From NCBI GenBank assembly GCA_020622105.1, contig JAHRYP010000022.1:1-40554 (forward strand): a stretch of 40,554 nucleotides of DNA, written 5' to 3'. This document shows, in pieces, positions 1-8,327 of this stretch. Source of the stretch: Methylotenera sp. Lineage in GTDB: Bacteria > Pseudomonadota > Gammaproteobacteria > Burkholderiales > Methylophilaceae. Numbering within the stretch: the first letter of the stretch is position 1; each line of letters starts with the position of its first letter. Below the pieces are notes generated by a model. The model had not been told where the DNA came from and ran no database searches. It saw only the letters and a list, made by a program, of their open reading frames with translations. Both the position numbers and the translations under genes were made by a program.

Positions 1-71
1 GCAACTATTAAAACAACTAGAGGCTAAATAAAGCCATCTAGACAAATCACCCACGCATATCTCGCCCAAAC

Positions 72-113
72 AAAAAAGCGCTCCAGTTGCCAATAAACAA
101 CCAGAACGCTTTA
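72..113 (-). terminator. Rho-independent terminator of fabA-fabB
   Basis: Read on the minus strand, downstream of the fabB stop, there is a hairpin of about 15 bp (arms AAAGCGTTCTGGTTG and CAACTGGAGCGCTTT). It contains three G-U pairs and is followed by a run of T. Its position just after fabB fits an intrinsic terminator for the fabA-fabB transcript. Confidence 0.75.
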
Positions 114-134
114 AGTAAACTTAATACTGAAATA

Positions 135-1367
135 CTACAAATTTTTTCGCGATAAAGTCAGCGTAGCGTTAGTACCGCCAAAACCAAAACTGTTGGATAG
201 CGCTGTTTCAATCTTCACGTTCTCTATCGCACTTCGTACGATATTCAAACCTTCAGCTGCAGGATCCAGCGTCTCAATATTTGCAGAAGCTGCGATGAAA
301 TTGTTTTCCATCATCAGCAAGGTATAGATCGCCTCATTTACACCAGCTGCGCCCAGCGCATGTCCAGATAAAGATTTAGTTGATGCGATAGCCGGGCTTT
401 GTTTCAATCCGTTTTCACCGAATACCTCACGAATCGCTTCCAGCTCTTTCACATCCCCAACCGGTGTGCTGGTGCCATGGGTATTGATGTAATCGATCTT
501 GCTATCTACACCCTCCAAAGCCAATCGCATGCAGCGCACAGCACCCTCACCGCTTGGCGCTACCATGTCGTAACCGTCTGAGGTTGCACCATAACCTACC
601 ACTTCAGCATAAATTTTTGCGCCGCGGGCTTTGGCGTGTTCATACTCTTCGAGCACCACAATACCGCCGCCGCCAGAAATCACAAAACCATCACGGTCAG
701 CATCGTAAGTACGTGATGCTTTATCAGGTGTATCATTATATTTGCTGCTTAATGCACCCATGGCATCAAACATAAACGACAATGTCCAATGCTCTTCTTC
801 CGCACCACCTGCAAAAATAATATCTTGTTTACCCAATTGAATTTGCTCTACGCCCGCGCCTATACAATGTGCACTGGTGGAACAAGCAGAGCTAATTCCG
901 TAATTAATACCCTTGATTTTTGCACCCGTAGCAAGACATGCTGATACTCCGCTCGCCATCGCTTTTGTCACCATATATGGCCCTACGCGGCGCACGCCTT
1001 TTTCACGGAGCGTATCGATACCTTCTAGAATACTTTCATGCGATGCGCCACCTGCGCCTACGATCAAACCGGTTCGTACATTAGACACCATTTCTTCGGG
1101 TAGCTTTGAATCTGCAATAGCCTCTTGCATAGCGAGCCATGCATAAGCATGGCCTTTAGCCATAAAGCGCATCAACTTGCGATCTATCAGCTCTTCTACT
1201 TTCAGATTCTTGATAGATCCAGCTACGTGTGAGCGCAAGCCCATGGCAGCATATTCCGGTTGATACGTAATCCCTGACTGGCCTGACTTTAGGCTCGCCA
1301 ACACTTCTGCTTTATTGTTACCTAAACTGGAAACAATTCCAAACCCCGTAATAACGACACGACGCAT
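135..1367 (-). CDS. fabB: 3-oxoacyl-[acyl-carrier-protein] synthase I (KAS I)
   Basis: This is a condensing enzyme of type II fatty acid synthesis. It elongates acyl-ACP with malonyl-ACP and, as FabB, extends the cis-3-decenoyl intermediate needed for unsaturated fatty acids. The 410-residue protein has the thiolase fold signatures: nucleophile Cys162 in SSACSTS, His297 in [11 protein letters not shown], Lys331, and His336 in SGHALGAAG. These match the C-H-K-H layout and length of E. coli FabB. The gene lies about 57 bp downstream of fabA on the same strand, the standard operon for anaerobic-type unsaturated fatty acid synthesis, which supports FabB rather than FabF. It ends before a hairpin terminator. 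Confidence 0.93.
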   Translation of the reverse strand: MRRVVITGFGIVSSLGNNKAEVLASLKSGQSGITYQPEYAAMGLRSHVAGSIKNLKVEELIDRKLMRFMAKGHAYAWLAMQEAIADSKLPEEMVSNVRTGLIVGAGGASHESILEGIDTLREKGVRRVGPYMVTKAMASGVSACLATGAKIKGINYGISSACSTSAHCIGAGVEQIQLGKQDIIFAGGAEEEHWTLSFMFDAMGALSSKYNDTPDKASRTYDADRDGFVISGGGGIVVLEEYEHAKARGAKIYAEVVGYGATSDGYDMVAPSGEGAVRCMRLALEGVDSKIDYINTHGTSTPVGDVKELEAIREVFGENGLKQSPAIASTKSLSGHALGAAGVNEAIYTLLMMENNFIAASANIETLDPAAEGLNIVRSAIENVKIETALSNSFGFGGTNATLTLSRKNL

Positions 1368-1424
1368 TTCGTGCTCCTTAAAAACTTTTTTTATTCTACT
1401 TAAAAACTAAAAATAATCTGAAAA

Positions 1425-1940
1425 CTAAAAATTATCGGTGCGCGTAAACAAACCAACACGCAAATCAGTTGCTACATAAATTTCACGACCATCAATCTGC
1501 ATAGTTGCATCTGCAATACCCATCACCAGTTTACGCATAATCACACGCTTCAAATCTATGGTGTAGGTTGCCATTTTTGCCGTAGGCAGTACCTGCCCGG
1601 TAAATTTCACCTCACCGGCACCAAGCGCACGGCCACGACCAGGACCACCCATCCAGCCTAAATAAAAGCCTACCAACTGCCACATCGCATCTAGCCCCAG
1701 ACAGCCAGGCATCACTGGATCACCAGTAAAATGACAATCAAAGAACCATAAATCAGGTTTGATATCGAGCTCAGCAATAATCTGGCCATTGCCATATTTA
1801 CCGCCTTCTTCTGTAATAGAAACAATACGATCAAACATCAACATTGGCGGCAATGGTAACTGGGCATTCCCCTCACCAAACATTTCCCCGCGACCGCATT
1901 TAAGTAACTCTTCTTTTGTAAAGCTATTTTGTCTTTGCAT
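1425..1940 (-). CDS. fabA: Bifunctional 3-hydroxydecanoyl-ACP dehydratase/isomerase
   Basis: FabA dehydrates 3-hydroxydecanoyl-ACP and isomerises the trans-2 product to cis-3-decenoyl-ACP, the branch point to unsaturated fatty acids. The 171-residue single hot-dog protein matches the family length. It carries the catalytic His70 in [14 protein letters not shown] and Asp84 in GLDAMWQ, at the same positions as in E. coli FabA. It is the first gene of a two-gene operon with fabB. The upstream region (1941-2249) contains a 7-bp inverted repeat (ATAGATT-T-AATCTAT, 2041-2055) that could be an operator, but this is only a guess. Confidence 0.95.
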   Translation of the reverse strand: MQRQNSFTKEELLKCGRGEMFGEGNAQLPLPPMLMFDRIVSITEEGGKYGNGQIIAELDIKPDLWFFDCHFTGDPVMPGCLGLDAMWQLVGFYLGWMGGPGRGRALGAGEVKFTGQVLPTAKMATYTIDLKRVIMRKLVMGIADATMQIDGREIYVATDLRVGLFTRTDNF

Positions 1941-2249
1941 GATTTTATTTCTTTAATCGTTTTCTGAACTGGTTTTTGCTTTTATTGGCTTTGTGCTTAT
2001 ATTTAAGCCCTGCATAAAACCTATGAATTTGATTCAAATTATAGATTTAATCTATCTTGCGCTATTTTCGCTGGAAATCCACTTTTACGAAAGCATTATT
2101 CACACGAGATAAGGATTTTTATTACTTTTTGACGCAAATTTAAATAAATTTGCGTCAGGGGTATACAGATCTGTTTACCCCTAGTAAAAAAACGTTTACT
2201 ATGCATTTTGCTTAATTTTAACCAATTCATAAAGACACGGGAAATTTCA
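1941..2249. promoter_or_regulatory. Divergent intergenic region between fabA and mxaR
   Basis: This 309-base AT-rich region separates two divergent operons and must hold both promoters. No -35/-10 pair is clear enough to place with confidence. It holds a short palindrome at 2041-2055 on the fabA side and three abutting inverted repeats at 2130-2201 on the mxaR side. A 71-residue minus-strand reading frame crosses the repeats but has no family signature and is not called. Confidence 0.6.
2130..2201. repeat. Three contiguous inverted repeats upstream of mxaR
   Basis: Repeat 1 (2130-2157) has perfect 12-bp arms TGACGCAAATTT/AAATTTGCGTCA around AAAT. Repeat 2 (2157-2182) has 13-bp arms AGGGGTATACAGA/TCTGTTTACCCCT with one mismatch and no spacer. 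Repeat 3 (2182-2201) has 7-bp arms TAGTAAA/TTTACTA around a 6-bp spacer. Neighbouring repeats share their boundary base. They end about 48 bases before the mxaR start. They could be operators for dimeric regulators or stem-loops in the mxaR leader RNA. Confidence 0.8.
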
Positions 2250-3266
2250 ATGAGTGACGCACAACTTGCCGATTGGCGCAATCTAGCGCTATCCTTAGAA
2301 ACAGAAGTCAATAAAGTAGTCGTGGGTCAGCAAACGCCCGTGCGCTTGATTACCACTTCAATTTTTGCACGTGGCCACGTGCTGCTTGAAGGTGACGTTG
2401 GTGTTGGTAAAACAACTTTGTTACGTGCATTTACACGCGGCATTGGCGGCGGCTACCAGCGTATTGAAGGCACCATTGACCTGATGCCAAACGATCTGGT
2501 TTACCACACCTACCTTGGTGAAGACGGCAAACCTCACGTGAGCGCTGGCCCATTACTCATGTCAGGTGAGAATCTGTCTGTATTCTTCTTCAATGAAATC
2601 AACCGTGCACGTCCGCAAGTACACTCACTGCTACTGCGTGTAATGGCTGAACGCAGCCTTTCTGCATTTAATGCCGAGCATTACTTTCCACACATGATTG
2701 TGTTTGCAGACCGTAATCAGGTTGAGAAAGAAGAAACATTCGAAATTCCATCTGCAGCGCGTGACCGCTTTATGATGGAAATTCCTATCGTAGTTCCAAA
2801 CGATGATGACATTATGGAAGCACTGGTATTTGATACCAAGTTCCACAACGTTGATGCACTGGTAGATACAGTTAAGCCGGATGTTCTCCAATTTGATGAA
2901 CTGAACGCATTCTCGGGCATTCTGCAAGGCAGCATTGAAGCCAGCGACACACTGAAAAAATATGCACTGAATCTGTGGAAAGCAACAAAAGCGCCACTGG
3001 ACTATGGTGTAAAAGTATCCGGCGTCGACATGAATCGCCTGGTGCTGTCAGGTGCCAGCCCACGTGGCATGAGCATGATGCTGCGTGCAGCGCGTGTGAA
3101 CGCATGGCTGAATAATCGTAGCGCAGTTCTGCCGGATGATATTCACGCAGTATTCCATTCTACAATTGCACACAGACTTGTGTTCAGCCCGGTTTATGAA
3201 ATGCGACGCACTGAAATTGCACGTGAAATGTTATCAGGCATTATTAATGCGGTTTCTGCACCTTAA
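2250..3266 (+). CDS. mxaR: MoxR-family AAA+ ATPase of the methanol dehydrogenase accessory operon
   Basis: This cytoplasmic MoxR-type AAA+ ATPase is thought to act as a chaperone with vWA-domain partners in methanol dehydrogenase maturation. With the start at MSDAQ it has 338 residues. It shows Walker A GDVGVGKT (48-55), Walker B FFFNEINRA (about 112-120), sensor-1 Asn156, and arginines in SAARDRF (about 168-174). The Walker B acidic pair is Asn-Glu instead of the usual Asp-Glu. An earlier in-frame start at 2208 is possible, but the family normally begins near MSDAQ. It is the first gene of an mxaR-S-A-C-K-L operon on the plus strand. The order matches the mxaRSACKL segment known from methylotrophs, although mxaFJGI are not present upstream. 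Confidence 0.9.
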   Translation: MSDAQLADWRNLALSLETEVNKVVVGQQTPVRLITTSIFARGHVLLEGDVGVGKTTLLRAFTRGIGGGYQRIEGTIDLMPNDLVYHTYLGEDGKPHVSAGPLLMSGENLSVFFFNEINRARPQVHSLLLRVMAERSLSAFNAEHYFPHMIVFADRNQVEKEETFEIPSAARDRFMMEIPIVVPNDDDIMEALVFDTKFHNVDALVDTVKPDVLQFDELNAFSGILQGSIEASDTLKKYALNLWKATKAPLDYGVKVSGVDMNRLVLSGASPRGMSMMLRAARVNAWLNNRSAVLPDDIHAVFHSTIAHRLVFSPVYEMRRTEIAREMLSGIINAVSAP

Positions 3267-3314
3267 TTCGACGCGCCCTTTTTAATGCTGGATTACATCT
3301 AAAAAATCACTTAT

Positions 3315-4175
3315 ATGATTGAACCTATCAAATCTTTTGATTACCACATAGGCTGGCGTTCCCGCGGCCGCAATCCAGGCCGCCATGCGAGTACACAGCG
3401 CGGCATGGGCATGGAGTTTCGCGGGCATACCACCCTGCTTTCATACCCGGACCCACGTCGTATTGATATTCGGCAGACGATACGCGACCCGATGGAGCAA
3501 GTTTATGTGCGTTTGTTTAATCAGAAAAGTGCTACACCTGTCTTTGTCATCTGCGACTTGTCAGGCAGCATGAATTTTGGTGCCAAAAAGCGCAAAATCA
3601 AACTTGCAGCTGAAATTGCAGAATCTGTAGCGCAATCAGCCAGTGAGCATCATGATCCGTTCGGCTTTATTGGTTTTGACGAAAAAGTACGCGAAGACTG
3701 GATTAGCACGACGTCATTCAAATCACATCACGCAATTGCGATGGCGGAATCACTGAAAGACTTTCACCCGGCACCTGTAGACTGCAAAGGTATCACTGAG
3801 GTCTACCGCTACCTGCCGCGTGAGCGCTCACTAGTGTTTTTAATCTCAGACTTCCACATGCCAAACGAAGTGCTCGAAGAAGGATTATCGAACCTGCTGC
3901 GCCACCATATCGTACCTGTCGTGCTGTGGGATGCGGCTGAATACAGAAACCTGCCTGAATTTGGCTTGGCTAATGTGACGGATGCAGAAACTGGCGAGAG
4001 GCGCACCTTGTTCATTCGCAAGGAATTACGTGAAAAGATCGTGCAATCTTTTGAAAATAGGCGCAATGAAATATATGAACTGTTTATGCGCTTTGATATG
4101 CCGCCTTTTTACGTTGAGGGCGAGTTCGATGCAGATTCACTCACAGAATACTTTCACCAATTTGTAGCGGCTTAA
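3315..4175 (+). CDS. mxaS: DUF58/vWA-type methanol dehydrogenase accessory protein
   Basis: MxaS is the DUF58-type partner found beside MoxR ATPases. Its exact role in methanol dehydrogenase assembly is not settled. The 286-residue protein is soluble, with an N-terminal DUF58-like part (about 1-70) and a von Willebrand A-like fold. The latter has a metal-site motif DLSGS (Asp81, Ser83, Ser85) and a later LISDFH strand near residue 175. It follows mxaR by 48 bases and precedes mxaA by 18 bases. The assignment rests on fold motifs plus position in the conserved gene order. Confidence 0.88.
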   Translation: MIEPIKSFDYHIGWRSRGRNPGRHASTQRGMGMEFRGHTTLLSYPDPRRIDIRQTIRDPMEQVYVRLFNQKSATPVFVICDLSGSMNFGAKKRKIKLAAEIAESVAQSASEHHDPFGFIGFDEKVREDWISTTSFKSHHAIAMAESLKDFHPAPVDCKGITEVYRYLPRERSLVFLISDFHMPNEVLEEGLSNLLRHHIVPVVLWDAAEYRNLPEFGLANVTDAETGERRTLFIRKELREKIVQSFENRRNEIYELFMRFDMPPFYVEGEFDADSLTEYFHQFVAA

Positions 4176-4193
4176 ATATAAGTAAAAATCACC

Positions 4194-5198
4194 ATGACAA
4201 AATCAATTCGTAAATATGCAATGATGCTATTCATATGCATGGCACCAATCGCGGCATTTGCTCTGGATAGCCAAGACCTGCCGGATATTAAAGAAGGTAT
4301 CGTCACACTTGAAACCAAAGACCCTGAAAAGCTGGTTGGCTATACCGTAGGCGATGTAATTGAACGTGAAGTGACGCTGACAATTAAAGCGCCATACAAA
4401 CTGATTGACACCTCACTGCCGATTCCCGGTTACGAAAAACGTTACAGAGGGCAATTAATCGGCATTGAACTTAAAAGTATCAATCATGAAAAAGAAGAAT
4501 CCAAAAAGCAGACTGTTCACCATATCAAACTGGCATATCAGGTATTTACCAATAATGTTGTGGCAAAAAATGCCGCATTGGGGCCTGAGTACCTGAATCT
4601 GATCAACACCACGGACAAAAAAGAGCTGGTGAAATACCGTGTGCCTAGCCTGACTATTGCCATTTCGCCAATTGCCATCTTCGGCCAGGTGAAAGTCGAA
4701 AACAATATGAGCCCACTACTCGGCCCATTATTGATGAAAGATGATAAAGAAAAACAATCTCTCAAAATCTCTCTGGCGGCAATTGTCTTGAGTTTACTAG
4801 GCTTATTGTATATTTTAGGTAAAAGTGCATGGCTACCACGCATGGGAGGCGCATTTGCTAAAGCTTATCGCGCCGTGCGCAAAACAGACAATACGGAAGC
4901 AGGCTTAAAACAAGCTATTTCAGCAATACATCTGGGCTTCAACACTACTGCTGGCATGAGTGTCTTTAACGATAACTTATCGGCCTTCCTGCACAATCAT
5001 CCTGATTTTTATCCGATCAGACCTGAAATAGAACAATTCTTTGGCTTATCGCGCCAGATTTATTTCGAACCTTCCTTTAAACCGGATAGCAAATTCGGCA
5101 TTGATAGCAATCCGCACCAATGGTTGGCGAAGTTTACGCGCCATTGCCGTGATTGCGAACGCGGCTTGATTCCTGAACCTATGAAAGCAGGAGCATAA
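4194..5198 (+). CDS. mxaA: MxaA-like membrane-anchored periplasmic protein
   Basis: MxaA has been linked to calcium insertion or maturation of methanol dehydrogenase in other methylotrophs. The 334-residue product starts with a signal peptide (hydrophobic to about residue 23, AFALDSQ) and has a periplasmic region to about 190. One membrane helix lies at about 190-210, followed by a cytoplasmic tail of about 120 residues. This layout fits MxaA. I see no catalytic motif. The gene ends three bases before mxaC, whose ribosome binding site AGGAG lies inside the mxaA 3' end, so translation is probably coupled. Confidence 0.85.
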   Translation: MTKSIRKYAMMLFICMAPIAAFALDSQDLPDIKEGIVTLETKDPEKLVGYTVGDVIEREVTLTIKAPYKLIDTSLPIPGYEKRYRGQLIGIELKSINHEKEESKKQTVHHIKLAYQVFTNNVVAKNAALGPEYLNLINTTDKKELVKYRVPSLTIAISPIAIFGQVKVENNMSPLLGPLLMKDDKEKQSLKISLAAIVLSLLGLLYILGKSAWLPRMGGAFAKAYRAVRKTDNTEAGLKQAISAIHLGFNTTAGMSVFNDNLSAFLHNHPDFYPIRPEIEQFFGLSRQIYFEPSFKPDSKFGIDSNPHQWLAKFTRHCRDCERGLIPEPMKAGA

Positions 5199-5201
5199 GG
5201 C

Positions 5202-6191
5202 ATGGTTTTTTCTCATCCATGGCTGCTGTGGTTACTGCCGCTGGCCGTTCTTCCCTTGCTACTGCAACGCGCTCACGCCAAGCATTACTCTTGGGTCGAC
5301 ATGCTGCCAAAAGACCCTTTGTCAGATTTGATCGGGCTAATTCTCAAAATATTAGCTGTGCTGACGCTGGTATTCATTATTTTAGGCTTAGCTGCGCCGC
5401 ATACCACTGAAACCAAAGTAGAGCGTATCGGTGTCGGCGCACAGATTGCATTGGTTTTGGACCGAAGCGCCAGTATGGATGACCCATTTTCGGGCACGAC
5501 CGTAGCAACTGGCAATACGACAGTCGGCGAAACCAAATCTGTGGCTGCAGCAAGGCTCATTACCGAGTTTGTAAAATCACGTCAGCAGGATATGTTCGGC
5601 ATGATTACTTTCAGTAACTCCGCTATGTATGTACTGCCACTCAGTGAAAACAAAAAGGCTGTAATTGCTGCAGTGCAGGCGACCGGAGGCAATGCACTAT
5701 TCCAGACCAATATCGGCAGCGGATTAACCAGCAGCGCGGCGCTGTTCGATAAAATCCCCGACTCAGGTTCACGCGCCGTCATTCTGCTATCTGACGGTGC
5801 CGGTCGAGTAGACGCTGACACACAGCAGAAAATCAAAGACTGGTTTGATCGTTTGCATATCAGCCTGTACTGGATCGTGCTGCGTCAACCCGGTGGCTTA
5901 AGTATCTTCGATCCAAATTTCAAGCCGGTGGAAGACCAGCCACTGCCACCGGAAATCGAGCTCAACGAGTTTTTCAAAACACTGAAAACACCGTTTAAAG
6001 CTTATGAAGCTGAAGATCCTAAATCTTTACAACTGGCGATGAATGACATCAATAATCGTGAGAAAAAACCCATTAAATATTTTGAGAAAATACCAGGTCA
6101 TGATTATTCAAATGTCTGCTTTATTATCGCAGCACTGATGATTGCGTTATTACTGGGCGTGAAACACTTAGAGGTTAGAACATGGCACTAA
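5202..6191 (+). CDS. mxaC: vWA-domain membrane protein of the mxa operon
   Basis: This 329-residue membrane protein has two N-terminal helices (about 5-21 and 44-64). A von Willebrand A domain follows, with an intact metal-ion-dependent adhesion motif DRSAS (Asp87, Ser89, Ser91). A C-terminal helix lies at about 303-322. The layout matches BatA/MxaC proteins that work with MoxR ATPases, with the vWA domain facing the periplasm. The start ATG is preceded by AGGAG within the end of mxaA. The 3' end overlaps mxaK by 10 bases. It is one of two MIDAS-bearing vWA membrane proteins in the operon, the other being MxaL. Confidence 0.88.
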   Translation: MVFSHPWLLWLLPLAVLPLLLQRAHAKHYSWVDMLPKDPLSDLIGLILKILAVLTLVFIILGLAAPHTTETKVERIGVGAQIALVLDRSASMDDPFSGTTVATGNTTVGETKSVAAARLITEFVKSRQQDMFGMITFSNSAMYVLPLSENKKAVIAAVQATGGNALFQTNIGSGLTSSAALFDKIPDSGSRAVILLSDGAGRVDADTQQKIKDWFDRLHISLYWIVLRQPGGLSIFDPNFKPVEDQPLPPEIELNEFFKTLKTPFKAYEAEDPKSLQLAMNDINNREKKPIKYFEKIPGHDYSNVCFIIAALMIALLLGVKHLEVRTWH

Positions 6192-6760
6192 ATTTAAACA
6201 CACTGGCAGCGGTTAAAATTTCACGTTTCTTTACGGTGAAGAAGCTTACATGGCTATTTGCGCTGATTGCAATTATTGCCACTGCTTCTGCGATATATAA
6301 TTTCAACCGCATACAGCAGATAAAAGCCTTTAATGAGGCAATCGGCGAAGGCAAACCACCCAAGTCAGATTTGCAAAGCTTTGAAGCAAAGTTTGCTACG
6401 GCATTCTGGCTGGCAAAAAATGAACGCTATAAAGAAGCGACTCTGCTATTCAACAAAGCGCTCAATGGCGCCACTACTGAGCAGAAAGCAGCCATCCATT
6501 ACAATCTGGGAAATATCTTCTTCTTACGCGGCCTCATCATCAACGGCACCAGCATGACGGTGCGCGATGAAGCTGAATACTTGTTACGTCAAGCAAAAAC
6601 GGCTTATCTGCAATCATTAAGATTTGATAATTCAAACTGGGGCGCGCGTCATAATCTGGACCGTCTGCTCACCATGCTGCCGGCGACACCGACACCGGGC
6701 GTAGGCGAAAGTGACACGCCGGGCTTGATCATGGGCAACATTCCGGTTGGATTGCCTTAA
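6182..6760 (+). CDS. mxaK: MxaK-like membrane-anchored protein with TPR-like region
   Basis: The 192-residue product has one membrane helix (about 20-40). Its periplasmic domain resembles tetratricopeptide repeats (for example the stretch around AIHYNLGNIFFLRG near residue 100 and a second helix pair near 140). MxaK is an accessory factor for methanol dehydrogenase of unknown precise role, reported with MxaA and MxaL in calcium insertion. The name rests mainly on its place between mxaC and mxaL. The start overlaps mxaC by 10 bases and mxaL begins 12 bases after the stop. Confidence 0.8.
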   Translation: MALNLNTLAAVKISRFFTVKKLTWLFALIAIIATASAIYNFNRIQQIKAFNEAIGEGKPPKSDLQSFEAKFATAFWLAKNERYKEATLLFNKALNGATTEQKAAIHYNLGNIFFLRGLIINGTSMTVRDEAEYLLRQAKTAYLQSLRFDNSNWGARHNLDRLLTMLPATPTPGVGESDTPGLIMGNIPVGLP

Positions 6761-6772
6761 AGGATAGCAGTC

Positions 6773-7765
6773 ATGCATAACTTATATAACTACTTTCGCC
6801 ACCGCCGCGATGTAACACTACTCGCTGTAGCACTGCTGCTGCTAATCATTGCGCTATTTAACCCGAAAATACCAATCAAGCGCGATATCTACAGCTACAT
6901 GCTGGTAGCCGATATTTCACAAAGCATGAACACGGTGGACAAAACCCTTAACGGCAAACCGGTATCGCGCATGGTGTTTATGCAGGATATGATGCACAGA
7001 ATGATAGGTGAACTGCCGTGCGGCACTAACGTCAGCATGAGCCTGTTTGCTGGTGTCAGCGTAGCTGCACTGTATTCACCGATTGAAGTGTGCGAGAACT
7101 TTGATGCAATCAATGACACCATTGATCATCTGGACTGGCGCACCGCATGGTCCGGTAACAGTCGTGTTCGTGCCAGCATGATCACACTGGCGAAAACCAT
7201 ACGCTCATTTCCAGAGCCGGCACAGGTCGTATTTTTTACCGACGGTGAAGAAGCACCCAAACTGCATGTGTTTAATCGCGCAGACTTAACTGCATTTCAA
7301 GGGGGGGAAGATTGGCTGTTTGTGGGCATTGGATCAGATGAAGGCACCCCTATTCCTAAATTTGATGAACGTAACCAACTGATTGGTTATTGGTCTGGCG
7401 ACAGCTTTGCAATGCAGCCGGGTATTGCGCAGATTTCCGAATCAAACCTGGGTGTCCGTGATGATAACGTTGCCGGCGGCACTAGTGACCGTTATTTATC
7501 AAAGCTTGACGAAGAATACCTGAAAGATCTGGCAAAAGAAGTGAATGGCTTGTATGTGCGCGGCAATGATGTACATGATGTATTAAGTGCCATGAAAAAA
7601 CAAAAGCCTGTACGTAAGGACAAAGCAGGCTTTGAGATTCGCTGGTTATTAGCTAGCGTTGCCGGCATCCTGTTTATTTTGGCCTACACACCAAAACACC
7701 CGATACAGGAACTTAAAGCGCAATGGCGTAATTTAATGCTGCGCCGCAGGCAAAAGACTGCTTAG
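6773..7765 (+). CDS. mxaL: vWA-domain membrane protein of the mxa operon
   Basis: This 330-residue protein has an N-terminal membrane helix (about 14-29), a vWA domain with motif DISQS (Asp47, Ser49, Ser51), and a C-terminal helix near 297-312. It is the last gene of the operon and probably forms a periplasm-facing pair with MxaC. The coding sequence contains a run of seven G at 7301-7307, read in frame as Gly-Gly-Glu, which is a potential slippage site. A hairpin terminator follows about 64 bases downstream. Confidence 0.87.
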   Translation: MHNLYNYFRHRRDVTLLAVALLLLIIALFNPKIPIKRDIYSYMLVADISQSMNTVDKTLNGKPVSRMVFMQDMMHRMIGELPCGTNVSMSLFAGVSVAALYSPIEVCENFDAINDTIDHLDWRTAWSGNSRVRASMITLAKTIRSFPEPAQVVFFTDGEEAPKLHVFNRADLTAFQGGEDWLFVGIGSDEGTPIPKFDERNQLIGYWSGDSFAMQPGIAQISESNLGVRDDNVAGGTSDRYLSKLDEEYLKDLAKEVNGLYVRGNDVHDVLSAMKKQKPVRKDKAGFEIRWLLASVAGILFILAYTPKHPIQELKAQWRNLMLRRRQKTA

Positions 7766-7828
7766 CGTATAGTTTAACTTAGGCATTACATACTCCAGTG
7801 GAACTTGATATGTGATGCCAATAAAATA

Positions 7829-7862
7829 AAAAAGCCGAAAGCATAATTGCTTTCGGCTTTTT
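7829..7862. terminator. Bidirectional intrinsic terminator between mxaL and the tRNA cluster
   Basis: A perfect stem AAAGCCGAAAGC/GCTTTCGGCTTT with loop ATAATT is flanked by A-rich and T-rich ends. It can stop both the mxa operon (plus) and the tRNA transcript (minus). Confidence 0.88.
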
Positions 7863-7867
7863 ATATT

Positions 7868-7943
7868 TGGAGCGGGAAACGAGGTTCGAACTCGCGACCT
7901 CAACCTTGGCAAGGTTGCGCTCTACCAGCTGAGCTATTCCCGC
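7868..7943 (-). tRNA. tRNA-Gly(GCC), distal copy
   Basis: A 76-base cloverleaf with a 7-bp acceptor stem (GCGGGAA/TTCCCGC), D-loop AGCTGGTAG, anticodon GCC in CTTGCCAAG, T-loop GTTCGAAC, and encoded CCA. It is identical to the copy at 8161-8236. It is the last gene of the uvrC-pgsA-tRNA group. Confidence 0.97.
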
Positions 7944-7987
7944 ACATTTAAAACTAGTGTATTTTCGATAAAATCCACTATAAAATC

Positions 7988-8061
7988 TGGAGGCGCGAAC
8001 CAGAGTCGAACTGGTCTAAACGGCTTTGCAGGCCGCGGCATAACCGCTTTGCTATCGCGCC
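7988..8061 (-). tRNA. tRNA-Cys(GCA)
   Basis: A 74-base cloverleaf with acceptor stem GGCGCGA/TCGCGCC, anticodon GCA in CTGCAAA, T-loop GTTCGACTC, and encoded CCA. It lies between two identical tRNA-Gly genes. The Gly-Cys order after pgsA is the same as in the E. coli glyW-cysT-leuZ cluster, with a second tRNA-Gly where E. coli has tRNA-Leu. Confidence 0.97.
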
Positions 8062-8116
8062 ATTATATTTCAGCATTGTAAACCAAAATAAATCTTTAGT
8101 ACGTGCCACCATTCTA

Positions 8117-8160
8117 ACTAAAACGGCGAAAGCATAAATGCATTCGCCGTTCTTAATATT
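8117..8160 (-). terminator. Hairpin between tRNA-Gly and tRNA-Cys
   Basis: A stem AACGGCGAA/TTCGCCGTT encloses a loop of about 12 bases, just 3' of the first-transcribed tRNA-Gly. It resembles the terminator after the other tRNA-Gly (similar spacing and sequence) but has only a weak T-run. It may be a degenerate duplicate terminator or an RNA processing site. Confidence 0.5.
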
Positions 8161-8236
8161 TGGAGCGGGAAACGAGGTTCGAACTCGCGACCTCAACCTT
8201 GGCAAGGTTGCGCTCTACCAGCTGAGCTATTCCCGC
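8161..8236 (-). tRNA. tRNA-Gly(GCC), proximal copy
   Basis: A 76-base tRNA identical to the copy at 7868-7943, with anticodon GCC and encoded CCA. It lies 91 bases downstream of pgsA, so it may be cut from the same transcript. Confidence 0.97.
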
Positions 8237-8327
8237 GTTGTCATTACGTTGTGTCATCGTTAAGACAGGCGCCATTATAGAGATTTTGCGCCTCTCGTCA
8301 AGTATAACTTACGTAATTTTCACCAGT

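Noticed and set aside
17-41. A small hairpin at the window start (CTAGAGGCT paired with AGCCATCTAG)
   Set aside because: The stem is imperfect and short with no T-run, and the gene it might belong to lies outside the window.
2096-2311. A 71-residue minus-strand frame across the mxaR upstream repeats
   Set aside because: It overlaps the mxaR start and the inverted repeats and shows no ribosome binding site or family motif.
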